The translations under genes were made by a program, and so were the position numbers. The notes below the pieces were generated by a model, which was not told the DNA's origin, did not search any database, and saw only the letters and a list, made by a program, of their open reading frames with translations. Below, in pieces: positions 62,645 to 64,000 of a stretch of DNA of 64,000 nt (position 1 is its first letter; each line of letters starts with the position of its first letter). The DNA is taken from positions 4,836,001 through 4,900,000 of the forward strand of contig NZ_CP088022.1 in assembly GCF_013373795.3 (NCBI RefSeq). The letters run 5' to 3'. The DNA is from Bradyrhizobium quebecense (GTDB taxonomy: Bacteria > Pseudomonadota > Alphaproteobacteria > Rhizobiales > Xanthobacteraceae).

Positions 62645-64000
62645 TCATCCCTTCTCGGCGGAGAGGAACAGCCGATAAGCCGGATTCTCGCTCTCGTTCC
62701 AGTAGGGGTAGCCGAGCGCGTCGAGCGCCTGAACGAACCGCGCGCGCTCGGAAGGCTTGACCTCGATGCCTGCAAGGATGCGTCCGTAGTCGGCGCCGTG
62801 ATTTCGGTAATGGAACAGCGAAATGTTCCAGTCGGGCGCCAGGCTCTCGAGGAATTTCAGCAATGCGCCGGGACGCTCCGGAAACTCGAAGCGGTAGATC
62901 ACCTCGTCCTTGAGAAGCGGCGCGCGACCACCCACCATGTAGCGCACATGGTCCTTGGCCATCTCGTTCTCGCTCAGATCCAGGATCGGATAACCCTCGC
63001 GCCGGAGCAGCTCCATGACTTCCCGCTTCTCGGCCTCGCCACGGCTCAGCGCGATACCGACAAAGAGCTGCGCCGGCGCGGTGGTCTCGGCGAAGCGATA
63101 GTTGAATTCCGTGATGGCCCGCGAACCGAGGATGCGGATGAAGTGCCGATAGCTGCCCGGCTTCTCCGGCACGGTTACCGCAAGCAGCGCCTCCCGGTGT
63201 TCGCCGACCTCGGCGCGATCGGCAATGGTGCGCAGCCGGTCGAAATTCAGATTGGCGCCGCTGTTGACGGCAATCAGGCTTCCGTCGCTGAGCGCGCCGC
63301 GCTCGGCGTAGGCCTTGAGGCCGGCGAGCGCCAATGCGCCGGAGGGCTCGGCCACGGATCGGACGTCATCGAAGATATCCTTGATAGCCGCGCACATGGC
63401 GTCGGTATCCACGGTGACGACCTCGTCAAGCAGGTCGCGGCAGAGCCGGAACGTCTCGGCACCGACCTTGCGGACCGCAACACCGTCGGCGAACAGTCCG
63501 ACCTGATCCAGCGCGACAACGTTGCCCTTGGCGAGCGCGGCCGCCATCGACGCAGCGTCTGCCGGCTCCACGCCGACGACCTTGATCGACGGATTCAGGA
63601 ATTTCACGAAGGCGGCCACGCCGGCCGCCAGCCCACCCCCGCCGATCGGCACGAAGATCGCCTCGATCGGATCGGGATGCTGGCGCAGGATTTCCATCCC
63701 GACGGTCCCCTGGCCGGCAATCACATCAGGATCGTCGAACGGATGCACGAAGGTCAGGCCGCGCGCGACCTCGATTTCCCTGGCCTTGGTTTGCGCATCG
63801 TCGAACGTGTCGCCGTGCAGCACAACGTCGCCGCCCAAACGCCGGACGGCTTCGACCTTGATGGCGGGCGTCGTCCTCGGCATCACGATCGTCGCGGGAA
63901 TGGCGAGCTTGCGCGCCGCCAGCGCCACACCCTGCGCATGGTTGCCCGCCGACGCGCAGATGACGCCCTGTCTTCGCTGCGCGTCCGGCAGCCTGACGAT
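62645..64000 (-). CDS. ilvA: Threonine ammonia-lyase (threonine dehydratase), biosynthetic IlvA; N-terminus outside window
   Basis: 452 residues visible. ICASAGNHAQGVALAARKL is the substrate loop, so about 60 residues including the PLP Lys are missing at the right edge. FVPIGGGGLAAGVAAFVK is the phosphate loop; SGALALAGLKAYAE follows. Two ACT-like regulatory domains (residues ~300-450 of this part, KPGSYRHFIRILGSRAITEFNYRF and RYMVGGRAP...FEFPERPGALLKFLESL) indicate the isoleucine-regulated enzyme. It makes 2-oxobutanoate from threonine. No further feature at the right edge. Confidence 0.93.
   Translation of the reverse strand: MVRLPDAQRRQGVICASAGNHAQGVALAARKLAIPATIVMPRTTPAIKVEAVRRLGGDVVLHGDTFDDAQTKAREIEVARGLTFVHPFDDPDVIAGQGTVGMEILRQHPDPIEAIFVPIGGGGLAAGVAAFVKFLNPSIKVVGVEPADAASMAAALAKGNVVALDQVGLFADGVAVRKVGAETFRLCRDLLDEVVTVDTDAMCAAIKDIFDDVRSVAEPSGALALAGLKAYAERGALSDGSLIAVNSGANLNFDRLRTIADRAEVGEHREALLAVTVPEKPGSYRHFIRILGSRAITEFNYRFAETTAPAQLFVGIALSRGEAEKREVMELLRREGYPILDLSENEMAKDHVRYMVGGRAPLLKDEVIYRFEFPERPGALLKFLESLAPDWNISLFHYRNHGADYGRILAGIEVKPSERARFVQALDALGYPYWNESENPAYRLFLSAEKG

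Overview
The window looks like chromosome of a Bradyrhizobium-type alphaproteobacterium. It is GC-rich and uses GTG/TTG starts freely. It carries many orphan periplasmic solute-binding proteins and short dispersed palindromic repeats, and its proteins resemble Bradyrhizobiaceae families. Nearly every call rests on reading translated sequence and motifs; no database search was run.

Left part (1-14 kb) is mostly housekeeping and accessory genes: the tail of a DapA-like aldolase, an NfeD/slipin membrane quality-control pair, two tiny proteins, a CorA-like channel, an Hsp20-Lon operon, a PsiF-like exported protein, an OFA-type MFS transporter, TusA, MobB, and a membrane-embedded spermidine-synthase-like protein. 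From 14.6 to 17.7 kb lies a two-gene MoeA operon; one member is fused to a periplasmic-binding-like domain. From 17.9 to 25.3 kb there are four orphan solute-binding proteins (two LivK-like, one TAXI, one TctC/Bug), a CAU tRNA, and an XRE-cupin / cupin / Fe-alcohol-dehydrogenase operon. Next come a polyamine-type ABC transporter operon and, divergent from it, a two-subunit thiamine-diphosphate decarboxylase (26-31 kb), then the pntB-pntAb-pntAa transhydrogenase operon (32-35 kb).

The most interesting stretch is 35-59 kb. It contains (i) a complete livKHMGF importer; (ii) a minus-strand operon pxpA-like, npdR/fno-like, cofE, cofD, cofC, fused cofGH and a divergent PLP enzyme, together a full set for making coenzyme F420 and reducing it with NADPH; (iii) a divergent diaminopropionate-ammonia-lyase-like gene; (iv) a molybdenum hydroxylase operon whose 2Fe-2S subunit is fused to a CoxG/SRPBCC domain, followed by a GntR/UTRA regulator; (v) an operon of CoA-transferase A/B, an LLM-class (F420-type) oxidoreductase and an M20 amidohydrolase that ends in an intrinsic terminator. 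A shared near-palindromic element (core ATGATAG[GT]A, with a variant at 59 kb) lies upstream of livK, the pxpA/F420 operon, the lyase, gntR and the CoA-transferase operon. My reading is one GntR-controlled catabolic regulon that imports an organic, probably nitrogenous, compound, processes it with F420H2- and Mo-dependent redox steps, hydrolysis and PLP-dependent beta-elimination, and finishes through CoA esters. The substrate is not known.

Right end (59-64 kb): a 0.8 kb stretch without a convincing gene, a C-terminally short acetamidase/formamidase, an orphan TRAP DctP protein, a class II aldolase and the incomplete ilvA threonine dehydratase.
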